In this document: positions 15,267 through 23,533 of the stretch, one piece after another
Layout: each line of letters starts with the position of its first letter
Position numbering within the stretch: position 1 is the stretch's first letter
NCBI GenBank assembly: GCA_947461425.1
Contig: CANHKZ010000005.1
Location: 1 to 44,828 of the forward strand
From: Flavobacteriaceae bacterium
GTDB lineage: Bacteria; Bacteroidota; Bacteroidia; Flavobacteriales; Flavobacteriaceae
Reading direction: 5' to 3'
DNA: 44,828 nucleotides
The notes under the pieces: generated by a model
The model's database searches: none
What the model saw: only the letters and a program-made list of their open reading frames with translations
Told to the model about the DNA's origin: nothing
Made by a program: the position numbers and the translations under genes

Positions 15267-15728
15267 ATGAAACTATCATTATTTACAGCGTTTCTTTTTT
15301 TCTTGATTTCTTTCAATTCTCATGCTCAATCCGACAGAATGAAAGAAAAAAGAGAGCAAATTAAATCCATGAAAATTGGATTCCTTACCACTGAATTAGC
15401 TTTAAGTTCAAGTGAAGCTGAAAAATTTTGGCCTATCTATAATGCTTTTGAAGATAAAGAGTTTGAATTAAAACATCTTAAATCTAAAACATTAATCAAA
15501 AAATACAATGATACTAAAGATAATATTACAGAAAAAGAAGCAAGTCTTTTATTAAATCAAATCGAAAATAACGAAGAAGAATTGTTTTTGCTAAGAAAAA
15601 AATTTGTTGCTAATTTAAAGGGAGTTATACCACCCGCTAAAATAATACGTCTTAAAAAATCAGAAGAAGATTTTAATAGAAGATTATTAATTCAATACCG
15701 AAACAAAGGACAACAACGAAAAGAATAA
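15267..15728 (+). CDS. periplasmic Spy/CpxP-like helical protein, sigma-factor sensor type
   Basis: A 153-residue exported protein. A signal peptide (residues 1-20) ends in SHAQ. The mature part is helical and highly charged, with ELALSSSEAEKFWPIYNAFEDK, which matches the flavobacterial family often named sensor of ECF-type sigma factor and is similar to Spy/CpxP adaptors. It is the third gene of the sigma-factor unit, 17 bases after the membrane partner. A plausible role is reporting unfolded or damaged envelope protein to the membrane partner, by analogy with CpxP. No terminator separates it from the convergent gene. Confidence 0.72.
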   Translation: MKLSLFTAFLFFLISFNSHAQSDRMKEKREQIKSMKIGFLTTELALSSSEAEKFWPIYNAFEDKEFELKHLKSKTLIKKYNDTKDNITEKEASLLLNQIENNEEELFLLRKKFVANLKGVIPPAKIIRLKKSEEDFNRRLLIQYRNKGQQRKE

Positions 15729-15755
15729 ATTCTTAAAATAAATAGCAAACTAGTT

Positions 15756-16829
15756 TCATATTTGGTTTTTCTTAAAATGAATTACGATAATTTTGTTTTT
15801 ACCAGCAGCAATTGCTATAGAATCATTTACCATCCTAATGGTATACAAGGATTTATCTAAACTAAATTGTTTCCAAGTATTCCCGCGATCTCCGGAGTAA
15901 AAAATTCCTGATGCGCCAACAGATAACAATCCGTTTCCTTTACTTTTTGGAATAAACTGCACACAAGATGCATATCCAAATCCTAAATTTTGAGCAACTA
16001 AATTCCAGGTTTTACCTCCGTCCAATGTGAGTGCTTTATTATCATAATTTTGCTCTAAATTTTCATAATTTCCTCCAGATATAAAGCCAATTTTATGATC
16101 ATAAAAATCGGCAGTGAATATTCCTGTCATGGATTTACCTTGAACTATAGGCGTGGTAAATACTTCCCATTTTTTTCCTTTAGTATTAGAAAAAAATACC
16201 CTTGATTGTTTTCCTCCAGATACAACCCAAGTTTTTGCTTTTTTAGCAGTAATAGTAGTGTTACTTGCCGCAAAAAAAGCTTCTCCTTCCTCTAATTTTG
16301 GTAATAAACCCACTGCTATCTTTTGCCAAGTTTTTCCACTATCTTTGGTAACTATCATTGAAAAACTGGATCCAATTGGATCGCCAATAGCAATTCCTTC
16401 TTTGTCATTCCAAAATTGCATACTGTCATAAAAGACTTTCTCATGCCGTTCCTGATATACTAATTCGTAACTTAAATCTTCTTTAGAAATTCGAAACAGT
16501 AATGCTGGATTTGCTACGCTTAAAACAAAAATAAAATTCTTTGTTTGGGCAATACTTCTAAACTCAGTTTTTTTATCGGAACCGATTTCGATTTCTTTTT
16601 TTTCTAGCGATACTAAATCTACACAACCAAATCTTGATTGATCAGCTGTATACCAAACCTTATTATTGGCTAGTGTTATAGCTCTAATACTAATTTTATC
16701 CGTTAGCAAAGTATCTATGGTGTCTATTCCTGAAAGCGAATTTGTTTCACTTTCTTTATGACTTAACCCTAGAGTTGAACAAGAAAAAAACACAACAAAT
16801 ACTAAAAAATAAATCAAAAAATGTTTCAT
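15756..16829 (-). CDS. lipoprotein with BNR / Ycf48-like repeats
   Basis: A 357-residue protein with a lipoprotein signal ending FFSC (Cys17). The mature part forms a beta-propeller-like repeat protein with several BNR-type Asp-box motifs: TKDSGKTWQKI, NTKGKKWEV, LDGGKTWNLV and YSGDRGNTWKQF. Related proteins are annotated as oxidoreductases, Ycf48-like assembly factors or sialidase-like proteins, but no catalytic residues are identifiable. It is probably a surface or periplasmic scaffold. It is convergent with the sigma-factor unit and separated by the hppD terminator from the aromatic cluster. Confidence 0.82.
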   Translation of the reverse strand: MKHFLIYFLVFVVFFSCSTLGLSHKESETNSLSGIDTIDTLLTDKISIRAITLANNKVWYTADQSRFGCVDLVSLEKKEIEIGSDKKTEFRSIAQTKNFIFVLSVANPALLFRISKEDLSYELVYQERHEKVFYDSMQFWNDKEGIAIGDPIGSSFSMIVTKDSGKTWQKIAVGLLPKLEEGEAFFAASNTTITAKKAKTWVVSGGKQSRVFFSNTKGKKWEVFTTPIVQGKSMTGIFTADFYDHKIGFISGGNYENLEQNYDNKALTLDGGKTWNLVAQNLGFGYASCVQFIPKSKGNGLLSVGASGIFYSGDRGNTWKQFSLDKSLYTIRMVNDSIAIAAGKNKIIVIHFKKNQI

Positions 16830-16845
16830 ACAATCGAATTAAAAT

Positions 16846-16879
16846 AAAAAAACAGTAGCTAGTTAAAACTACTGTTTTT
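16846..16879 (-). terminator. intrinsic terminator after hppD
   Basis: An 11-base perfect stem (AAAAACAGTAG / CTACTGTTTTT) with a ten-base loop lies between hppD and the lipoprotein gene. On the minus strand it ends in a T tract. Confidence 0.8.
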
Positions 16880-16907
16880 AAATGAAATATTACTATTTAA
16901 AATTTAA

Positions 16908-18038
16908 TTACAAATTTCCTCTTAGTTCTTGTTCTCGTTCTAGAGACTCAAATAATGCTTTAAAATTTCCTGCGCCAAATGACTGTGCCCCTTTTCGTTG
17001 AATTATTTCAAAAAATAATGTAGGTCTATCTTCTACAGGTTTTGTGAAAATTTGCAACAAATAACCTTCCTCATCACAGTCAACTAAAATTCCAAGACTT
17101 TTTAAAACTGATACTTCTTCATCTATTGATCCTACTCTTTTGGATAACATTTCATAATACGCATTTGGTGGAGCGCTCAAAAATTCGACTCCATTAGCTT
17201 TCAGTTGCGTTACGGTAGTTATAATATCATTAGTAGCCACTGCAATATGCTGAACACCTTCGCCTTCATAAAAATCTAAATATTCCTCTATTTGAGATTT
17301 CTTTTTTCCCAAAGCAGGCTCATTGATCGGAAATTTTGAATAACCGTTACCATTACTCATTACTTTACTCATTAATGCCGAGTATTCTGTATTAATTTGC
17401 TTGTCGTCAAAAGTTAAGATATTGACAAATCCCATTACCTCTTCGTACCACTTAACAGTTTCATTCATACGATTCCAACCTACGTTTCCAACGCAGTGAT
17501 CAATATACAATAGACCCGCGTCTTTTGGATTATACTCTGATTTCCATTCTTGGTAACCTGGCATAAATAAGCCTTTGTAATTTTTTCTTTCAATAAAAAG
17601 ATGTACTGTCTCTCCATATGTATAAATTCCAGACATGCGGATTTCTCCATTTTCATCTTTCAAAGTGGTAGGTTCCAAATAGGTCTTTCCGCCTCTTTTT
17701 GTAGTTTCTTCATAAGCTAAATAAGCGTCGTCAACCCATAAAGCGAGTACTTTAACTCCATCTCCATGTTTCTTAACATGCTCCCCAATGAGGCTTTCAG
17801 AGTTTAGAGCTGTTGTTAAAACTAAACGGATTTTTCCTTGTTGTAAAACATACGAAGCTCGATCTCTAACTCCGGTTTCGGGACCCGCGTAAGCTAAGGA
17901 TTGAAATCCAAAAGCTGTCTTATAAAAATGTGCGGCTTGTTTTGCATTTCCAACATATATTTCAATAAAATCAGTCCCATTTATAGGAAGAAAATTCGGT
18001 GCTTTAGCTATTTTTTCTGCAAAAGTTTCAGTATTCAT
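16908..18038 (-). CDS. hppD: 4-hydroxyphenylpyruvate dioxygenase
   Basis: Converts 4-hydroxyphenylpyruvate to homogentisate in tyrosine breakdown. The 376-residue enzyme has two vicinal-oxygen-chelate domains. The iron triad is visible as His181 (YIDHCVGNV), His264 (VQHIAVATND) and Glu344 (LFFEIIQRKG). The C-terminal GAGNFKALFESLEREQ helix that closes the active site is present. It lies 30 bases after hmgA in the same direction and should be co-transcribed from a promoter upstream of hmgA. Confidence 0.97.
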   Translation of the reverse strand: MNTETFAEKIAKAPNFLPINGTDFIEIYVGNAKQAAHFYKTAFGFQSLAYAGPETGVRDRASYVLQQGKIRLVLTTALNSESLIGEHVKKHGDGVKVLALWVDDAYLAYEETTKRGGKTYLEPTTLKDENGEIRMSGIYTYGETVHLFIERKNYKGLFMPGYQEWKSEYNPKDAGLLYIDHCVGNVGWNRMNETVKWYEEVMGFVNILTFDDKQINTEYSALMSKVMSNGNGYSKFPINEPALGKKKSQIEEYLDFYEGEGVQHIAVATNDIITTVTQLKANGVEFLSAPPNAYYEMLSKRVGSIDEEVSVLKSLGILVDCDEEGYLLQIFTKPVEDRPTLFFEIIQRKGAQSFGAGNFKALFESLEREQELRGNL

Positions 18039-18068
18039 GTGTAGTATAAATATATAATTGTGAATAGT

Positions 18069-19226
18069 TTAAGATTGCCAACTAGCAAAATAGTTTTCAT
18101 CTTCTATTGCCAGTGCATGTTCAGTAATCATTAATGGCTTGAATGGATCTATCATAACAGCGAGTTCTTCTGTACTTTCTTTTCCAATCGACTTCTCGAC
18201 AGTTCCAGGATGAGGACCATGAGGAATTCCGGCAGGATGCAAAGTGATCTGACCTTTTTCTACACTTTTACGACTCATGAAATCGCCAGCAACATAATAC
18301 AATACTTCGTCGCTATCCACATTGCTGTGGTTGTATGGTGCTGGAATTGAATTGGGGTGATAATCATACTTCCTTGGAACAAAGGAGCAAATAACAAAAT
18401 TATGTGCTTCAAAAGTTTGATGTACGGGAGGTGGCTGATGTAATCGACCTGTAATAGGTTCGAAATCATGAATTGATAAGGCCCATGGGTAGTGAAAACC
18501 GTCCCAACCAACAAAATCAAAAGGATGTGTACCATAAGTATAAGGATACATTATTCCTTGTTTTTTTATTAGCACTTTAAAATCTCCAATCTGATCTATC
18601 GTTTCTAAATCTTTTGGTCTTCTTATATCTCGCTCACAATAAGGAGCGTGTTCTTGTAATTGACCAAATGTGTTTCGATACCGTTTTGGAGTTTTAATTG
18701 AACTAAAACTTTCGATAATAAAAAGTCGATTTTTCTCATCGTCAAATTCAATTTGATAGATAGTTCCTCTTGGAATCACTAAATAATCACCGTATGAAAA
18801 AGTAAGTTTTCCAAAACCTGTTTTTAAAACCCCCGAACCTTCATGAATAAATAAAACCTCATCAGCCTGACTGTTCTTGTAAAAATAGTCTGTCATCGAT
18901 TTTTTTGGAGCTGCAAGTGAAATATGTAAATCATTATTTACCAATACCACTTTTCTACTTTCTAAATAGTCATCTACAGGCTGAATTTTAAATCCTTTTA
19001 AACTAGTATGCTTCAAATGTTTCTCACGAGCTATCTTAGGTTCTACAGAATAAGGAGTTCCCATAGCTTTAACCATTGTAGGCGGATGACAATGATACAC
19101 TAACGAATACAAACTCGAAAAGCCTTCTGTAGATACAAGCTCTTCTGCATAAAGTTGCCCGTCAGGTTTGCGAAAAACGGTATGTCTTTTTGAAGGAATT
19201 TTTCCCAAAGAATGGTATATTGGCAT
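18069..19226 (-). CDS. hmgA: homogentisate 1,2-dioxygenase
   Basis: Opens the homogentisate ring to maleylacetoacetate. The 385-residue protein is a double cupin with family segments FHYPWALSIHDFEPITGRLHQPPPVH and HPAGIPHGPHPG. Expected iron ligands are His300, an acidic residue at 306-307 (NHSNVDSDE) and His336. In the human enzyme the acid is Glu six residues after the first His; here Asp is at that spacing and Glu one further, so either may serve. It is the first gene of a unit with hppD and diverges from the FAH-family gene over a 238-base control region. Confidence 0.95.
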   Translation of the reverse strand: MPIYHSLGKIPSKRHTVFRKPDGQLYAEELVSTEGFSSLYSLVYHCHPPTMVKAMGTPYSVEPKIAREKHLKHTSLKGFKIQPVDDYLESRKVVLVNNDLHISLAAPKKSMTDYFYKNSQADEVLFIHEGSGVLKTGFGKLTFSYGDYLVIPRGTIYQIEFDDEKNRLFIIESFSSIKTPKRYRNTFGQLQEHAPYCERDIRRPKDLETIDQIGDFKVLIKKQGIMYPYTYGTHPFDFVGWDGFHYPWALSIHDFEPITGRLHQPPPVHQTFEAHNFVICSFVPRKYDYHPNSIPAPYNHSNVDSDEVLYYVAGDFMSRKSVEKGQITLHPAGIPHGPHPGTVEKSIGKESTEELAVMIDPFKPLMITEHALAIEDENYFASWQS

Positions 19227-19283
19227 AGTTCAAAATTTTAAAAGTCACCTTGATTAATAAAAATAAAAAAGAATCTAATTTCA

Positions 19284-19307
19284 ATTACTAAAACCAGATT
19301 TAGTAAT
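19284..19307. promoter_or_regulatory. candidate operator in the hmgA / FAH divergent region
   Basis: Perfect inverted repeat ATTACTAAA-ACCAGA-TTTAGTAAT, nine-base arms with a six-base spacer, in the shared upstream region of hmgA and the FAH-family gene. The half-site TTAGTAAT recurs upstream of the aromatic amino acid hydroxylase gene (23191-23198). It is a likely binding site of a dimeric regulator of tyrosine catabolism, inferred. Confidence 0.5.
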
Positions 19308-19464
19308 ATAAAAATTCAATTTAATTACGACATATCAATTTTTTTAATGATTTACTGATGATATGATATATTCTCAAAAAGAAATCCAAATTTAATTAAA
19401 ATATTCTTAATTTTACGTCGCTTTGATTTATTTTTACACTTAACAAAACAATACCCATTTCAAT

Positions 19465-20466
19465 ATGAAATTAGTAAGCTACTCTCAAGACAAAAAAATA
19501 CATTTAGGAATTATAGTCGATAATGCTATCTATAATTTAAATGCTATTGATGAATCGATTCCAAACAATATGGGAACTTTTCTTGAAGGAGGCCAATTGA
19601 TGATGGATAAAGCCAAATTTGTTGAGACATCTATTCTTGAAAATGCTAATACAGTAGCACCAATAACCAATTTTAATCTCTTAGCGCCTGTTCCAAAGCC
19701 AACCTCTTGTAGAGACGGATATGCTTTTAGACAACATGTAGCTTCGGCAAGAAAGAATCGTAAATTAGAGATGATTCCGGAGTTTGATCAATATCCAATA
19801 TTCTATTTTACAAACCACAATGCTATTCAAGGGCCAGGCGAAATTGAATGTATGCCTGATCACTTTGAAAAATTAGATTTTGAGTTAGAAGTAGCCGTTG
19901 TAATTGGAAAAAAAGGTATAAATATCTCTGCAAAAGAAGCAGATTCTTATATTGCAGGTTATATGATTATGAATGATATGAGTGCTAGAACACTTCAAAT
20001 GGAAGAAATGATTTTGAATTTAGGTCCTGCAAAAGGAAAAGATTTCAGTACAGTTATCGGACCATGGTTAGTAACTCCTGATGAATTAGAACCTTATAAA
20101 GTTCAACCTAAACCAAATCATGTTGGAAACAATTACAATTTAACAATGAGCTGCAAAGTCAACGGTGTAGAAGTATCGCGTGGCAATATGGCTGATATGG
20201 ACTGGACTTTTGCTGAAATAATAGAGCGATGTGCCTATGGTGTAGCTATTTATCCTGGTGATGTAATTGGATCCGGAACAGTTGGTACAGGTTGCTTTTT
20301 AGAACTTAATGGAACAGGATTGTTAAATGATCCTAGTTTTAAACCGCAATGGCTACAAGACGGAGACACTGTAGATATGGAGATTACAGGTCTTGGTGTA
20401 TTGAATAATACAATTAAAAAATTGGATTCTGATTTTTCTATTTTAGCATTAAAAAAGTATAACTAA
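19465..20466 (+). CDS. fumarylacetoacetate hydrolase family protein
   Basis: Expected to cleave fumarylacetoacetate to fumarate and acetoacetate, the last step of the pathway. The 333-residue protein carries the FAH fold with the metal-site segment DFELEVAVVIGKKG, MIMNDMSARTLQ, the PAKGKDFSTVIGPW motif and GDVIGSGTVGTGC. It is shorter than the animal enzyme (about 420) and belongs to a compact bacterial form. Position beside hmgA and hppD supports the fumarylacetoacetase role, although related FAH-family enzymes act on other diketo acids. Confidence 0.9.
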   Translation: MKLVSYSQDKKIHLGIIVDNAIYNLNAIDESIPNNMGTFLEGGQLMMDKAKFVETSILENANTVAPITNFNLLAPVPKPTSCRDGYAFRQHVASARKNRKLEMIPEFDQYPIFYFTNHNAIQGPGEIECMPDHFEKLDFELEVAVVIGKKGINISAKEADSYIAGYMIMNDMSARTLQMEEMILNLGPAKGKDFSTVIGPWLVTPDELEPYKVQPKPNHVGNNYNLTMSCKVNGVEVSRGNMADMDWTFAEIIERCAYGVAIYPGDVIGSGTVGTGCFLELNGTGLLNDPSFKPQWLQDGDTVDMEITGLGVLNNTIKKLDSDFSILALKKYN

Positions 20467-20492
20467 TTGGTACTACTAAACAAATTAAAGAT

Positions 20493-21386
20493 ATGATTAC
20501 GCTAAAATGTGAAGACCTTTCAATTGTAGAGCTTCAAAATTATTTACAATACGCAATAGCTCCAAGACCTATTTGCTTTGCCTCTACAATTGATTTAGAA
20601 GGCAATGTCAATCTTAGTCCATTTAGCTTTTTCAATATGTTTAGTACAAACCCGCCTATTTGTATTTTTTCGCCTGCTAGAAGAGTTCGTGATAACACGA
20701 TAAAGCATACCCTTGAAAACGTAATGGAGGTCAAGGAGTGCGTGATCAATATTGTCAATTATTCTATGGTACAGCAGATGAGTTTAGCGAGTTCTGAGTA
20801 TGCCAAAGGTATAAATGAATTTGAAAAATCTGGATTTACCATGATGCCTTCCGAAATTGTTGGTCCGCCACGAGTGGCCGAAGCACCGGTGCAATTTGAA
20901 TGTGTTGTGACACAAATAATCCCTCTTGGAGACCAGAATGGAGCAGGAAATCTAATTTTAGCAGAAATAAAATTAATTCACATTTCTGAATCTGTACTTG
21001 GTGATAACGGTAAAATTGATCAAAATAAAATGGATTTAGTAGCGCGTCTTGGTGGTGATTGGTATTGTAGAGTAACCGAAGACAATTTGTTTAAAATTCC
21101 TAAACCAATTACCACTAACGGAATTGGTGTTGATACATTGCCGTTATCAATTCAGAATTCAAAAATTTTGACAGGTAATGAATTAGGATTATTAGGAAAT
21201 ATGCCAAACATCCCGAATCCAGTTGAAATTGAAAACAAAAAAGAATGGCCTCAAATAAAAGCCATCCTAAATAATTCAACTATTACTATTGATGCAAAAC
21301 AACTTCAAATTCACGAATTAATTAGTTCCCTTTTAAAAAAATCGGAAGTTGTCGCTGCTTTAGAAATTGCTTTTTTAAAAATTTAG
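20493..21386 (+). CDS. flavin reductase-like split-barrel protein
   Basis: A 297-residue cytoplasmic protein. The first 200 residues are the FMN-binding split barrel of the flavin reductase family (APRPICFASTIDLEGNVNLSPFSFFNMFSTNPPICIFSP). About 95 extra C-terminal residues have no recognised domain. It begins 26 bases after the FAH-family gene and should be co-transcribed. Its role in phenylalanine/tyrosine catabolism is unknown: it could reduce flavin or act on an intermediate. The hydroxylase and dioxygenases here do not need flavin, so the association is unexplained. Confidence 0.85.
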   Translation: MITLKCEDLSIVELQNYLQYAIAPRPICFASTIDLEGNVNLSPFSFFNMFSTNPPICIFSPARRVRDNTIKHTLENVMEVKECVINIVNYSMVQQMSLASSEYAKGINEFEKSGFTMMPSEIVGPPRVAEAPVQFECVVTQIIPLGDQNGAGNLILAEIKLIHISESVLGDNGKIDQNKMDLVARLGGDWYCRVTEDNLFKIPKPITTNGIGVDTLPLSIQNSKILTGNELGLLGNMPNIPNPVEIENKKEWPQIKAILNNSTITIDAKQLQIHELISSLLKKSEVVAALEIAFLKI

Positions 21387-21405
21387 AAAAGTAATTTCTG
21401 TTTTC

Positions 21406-23166
21406 TTATTCTAAGGTTTCAATTACCATTAAACCATCAGAAATTAACTTATTAAAGTTGGGGTTTTTATCAATTTTTGTGTTCAAATGATTTCGTAAAC
21501 TAGTAGTCAATAAATCATCGAAATTAACCGTTCTAGCTATTTCATATATTTCTAACAAGCCCAACCAATCGTGAGGATAAACTTCCTTAATTTCCTGAGC
21601 TAGTTCAGGTAATTTAGCAAATCCTTCCTGCAGTTCTCTAATCTTTCGAATCGATGCATAAATAGCGTGTAATCTTAACTCTAAATCAGAAAACACAACG
21701 CTTTCGCTTTTTTGACTGATTTCAGTTTCTTGAATATGGTATTTTGATTTATCTGCAACTCCATTAAATACAGATACAATTTGATGCCCTACTGCCATAT
21801 CAAATAGTCCCCATTCTGGCAAAAACAATACCTTCAAGTCTTTATTAAGTACTGTACAATTTTCAAAACTGATTAGAATAATTTTATCATTATTCTTAAG
21901 AATATTAATTACTGTTCCACTAACTTGAACACCGCTTTCAAAAATTAATTTGGTACATCTCCCAATTACAATATTTAGCTTTTCAAGATCCTCCGCAGTG
22001 GCGTCTTCTAAAGGAACTTCCAAAGAATTCAATTTACCAACAGGAGATGAAAACCCAGTTGCATGATAATCACTCCCTTGATTGGGTAATTCAAGATCAT
22101 TATATGCTAAGGAAGTAGGTCCGTCTGTTTTAATGTAAGATAAATTATTGTTTTGATCTGAATGATATAAACTAAATACTCCTGTAACTTGAATCCCTGA
22201 ACTATAGACCGCTGTACAAGTATTTTGACACTCAATAGCTTTTGAAATTCCCGACAAACCACCTGTTCTGAATGCCATACCGTTAGCAAAATCCTCCAAA
22301 ACATCCATCAAATTTTGAAAATTAGGAGTTACAAATAATTGAGGCTGCGTTTTTGTTATATCGTATGAATAATTAACTGCATTTGAATCATAAACTATTT
22401 TAGGAACGTCTTTGTTCATGCAGGTAGCACTTTCACCAATAGAGGATAATAAACCTGCTCCATAAATTTTAGGATCGTCTAGAGTCCCTATTAAACCATA
22501 TTCAACCGTCCACCAATGCAAACGACTTAACAATGCCATTTCTGAGGGTTCGCCCATATTTTGTGAAATAGTCTGAAGTTTTTTCTCCACTTGCTCAATT
22601 TCTTCAGGAGTAGAATCAAGAGCTTCCTTTAAAATCGACAACTCTCTAATTGCCTCATACAGTTCAAAATCTTTTTTGGAAAACATAGCCTTAGAACCAA
22701 TTGAACCAAAATAACTTAAATAAGAACTGTACTCTGCATCAGCGATGATTGGGGCATGACCAGCACTTTCATGAATAATATCGGGTGCAGGAGTATATTC
22801 AATATGATTAATTTGTCTAATATCAGCAGCAATAACTAATACATGATAGGCTTGAAATTCCATAAAGGCAGCTGGTGGAATAAATCCATCAACAGTAACA
22901 GCACCCCATCCTATCTTGCCTAAATTATCATTCATCTTTTGCAAATCAGGAATGGACTCGATACTTAATCCGGCAATTTCAAGTCCTTTGATATAAGGAT
23001 AGTAAGCGACATTTTTTAAATAACTATAGTTTTGACGCATCACATAACGCCAAACAGCATGATCGATTGGAGTGTACTTCTCGTAATTTTGATCAACAAT
23101 AAATTGCTTCAAATGAGAGGGTAAACTCGCCACCTGAATATTATTAAAATTATTGAAGCTTTTCAT
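21406..23166 (-). CDS. aromatic amino acid hydroxylase (phenylalanine 4-monooxygenase) with C-terminal extension
   Basis: Pterin- and iron-dependent hydroxylation of phenylalanine to tyrosine. The iron triad is visible: His132 and His137 (DIIHESAGHAP) and Glu222 (WWTVEYGLIG). The 586-residue length is roughly twice that of the compact bacterial PhhA. About residues 160-207 form a charged helical insertion within the catalytic domain, and about 290 residues after the catalytic core form an extra region including a Gly/Ser-rich barrel-like part and a helical end. There is no N-terminal ACT domain. It is convergent with the flavin-reductase-like gene. Phenylalanine is the likeliest substrate given the neighbours. 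Confidence 0.92.
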   Translation of the reverse strand: MKSFNNFNNIQVASLPSHLKQFIVDQNYEKYTPIDHAVWRYVMRQNYSYLKNVAYYPYIKGLEIAGLSIESIPDLQKMNDNLGKIGWGAVTVDGFIPPAAFMEFQAYHVLVIAADIRQINHIEYTPAPDIIHESAGHAPIIADAEYSSYLSYFGSIGSKAMFSKKDFELYEAIRELSILKEALDSTPEEIEQVEKKLQTISQNMGEPSEMALLSRLHWWTVEYGLIGTLDDPKIYGAGLLSSIGESATCMNKDVPKIVYDSNAVNYSYDITKTQPQLFVTPNFQNLMDVLEDFANGMAFRTGGLSGISKAIECQNTCTAVYSSGIQVTGVFSLYHSDQNNNLSYIKTDGPTSLAYNDLELPNQGSDYHATGFSSPVGKLNSLEVPLEDATAEDLEKLNIVIGRCTKLIFESGVQVSGTVINILKNNDKIILISFENCTVLNKDLKVLFLPEWGLFDMAVGHQIVSVFNGVADKSKYHIQETEISQKSESVVFSDLELRLHAIYASIRKIRELQEGFAKLPELAQEIKEVYPHDWLGLLEIYEIARTVNFDDLLTTSLRNHLNTKIDKNPNFNKLISDGLMVIETLE

Positions 23167-23176
23167 AATTCAAAAA

Positions 23177-23198
23177 TTAGTATTGCTAAATTAGTAAT
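23177..23198. promoter_or_regulatory. TTAGTAAT-type repeats upstream of the hydroxylase gene
   Basis: TTAGTATT and TTAGTAAT lie 11 to 32 bases upstream of the hydroxylase start codon. The second copy equals the half-site of the palindrome in the hmgA/FAH region, suggesting a shared regulator. AT-rich background makes chance matches possible. Confidence 0.4.
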
Positions 23199-23504
23199 TT
23201 TAACTGATTTTTTATTACTTATTTTAAATAATCAATTAAATTATAGGTAAAAAAATAAGTATAATACAACTAAATTCAAATGTAATCAATACGGCACATC
23301 TAAATCTAAAAATTTGATAAGTGATATAAATACATTTCCTAAATCAAAATGGACAGTAAAAAAAGAGAGCATCTAAAGATTATCATAATTACGAAAGTTA
23401 AAAGAAAATTGATAATAAATTGAATAAATCATTTGAATCAATAAATAGAAGTAAAATCATCCGTGATTTTTTATTATTTTTTATTCTAATCTATTTAAAA
23501 AGAG

Positions 23505-23512
23505 TAAATTTG
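23505..23512 (+). promoter_or_regulatory. -7 promoter element of kup
   Basis: TAAATTTG matches TAnnTTTG, 21 bases upstream of the kup start codon. Confidence 0.55.
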
Positions 23513-23533
23513 CCCACTTTTTAATCAAATAGT

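Larger units (their letters stand above)
23167..23533. other. intergenic control region between the hydroxylase gene and kup
   Basis: 367 bases without a gene. The left part is the upstream region of the hydroxylase and holds two direct repeats, TTAGTATT (23177-23184) and TTAGTAAT (23191-23198), spaced 14 bases start to start. The right part carries the kup promoter element. The middle is AT-rich with no open frame, RNA gene or repeat that I can recognise. Confidence 0.6.
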
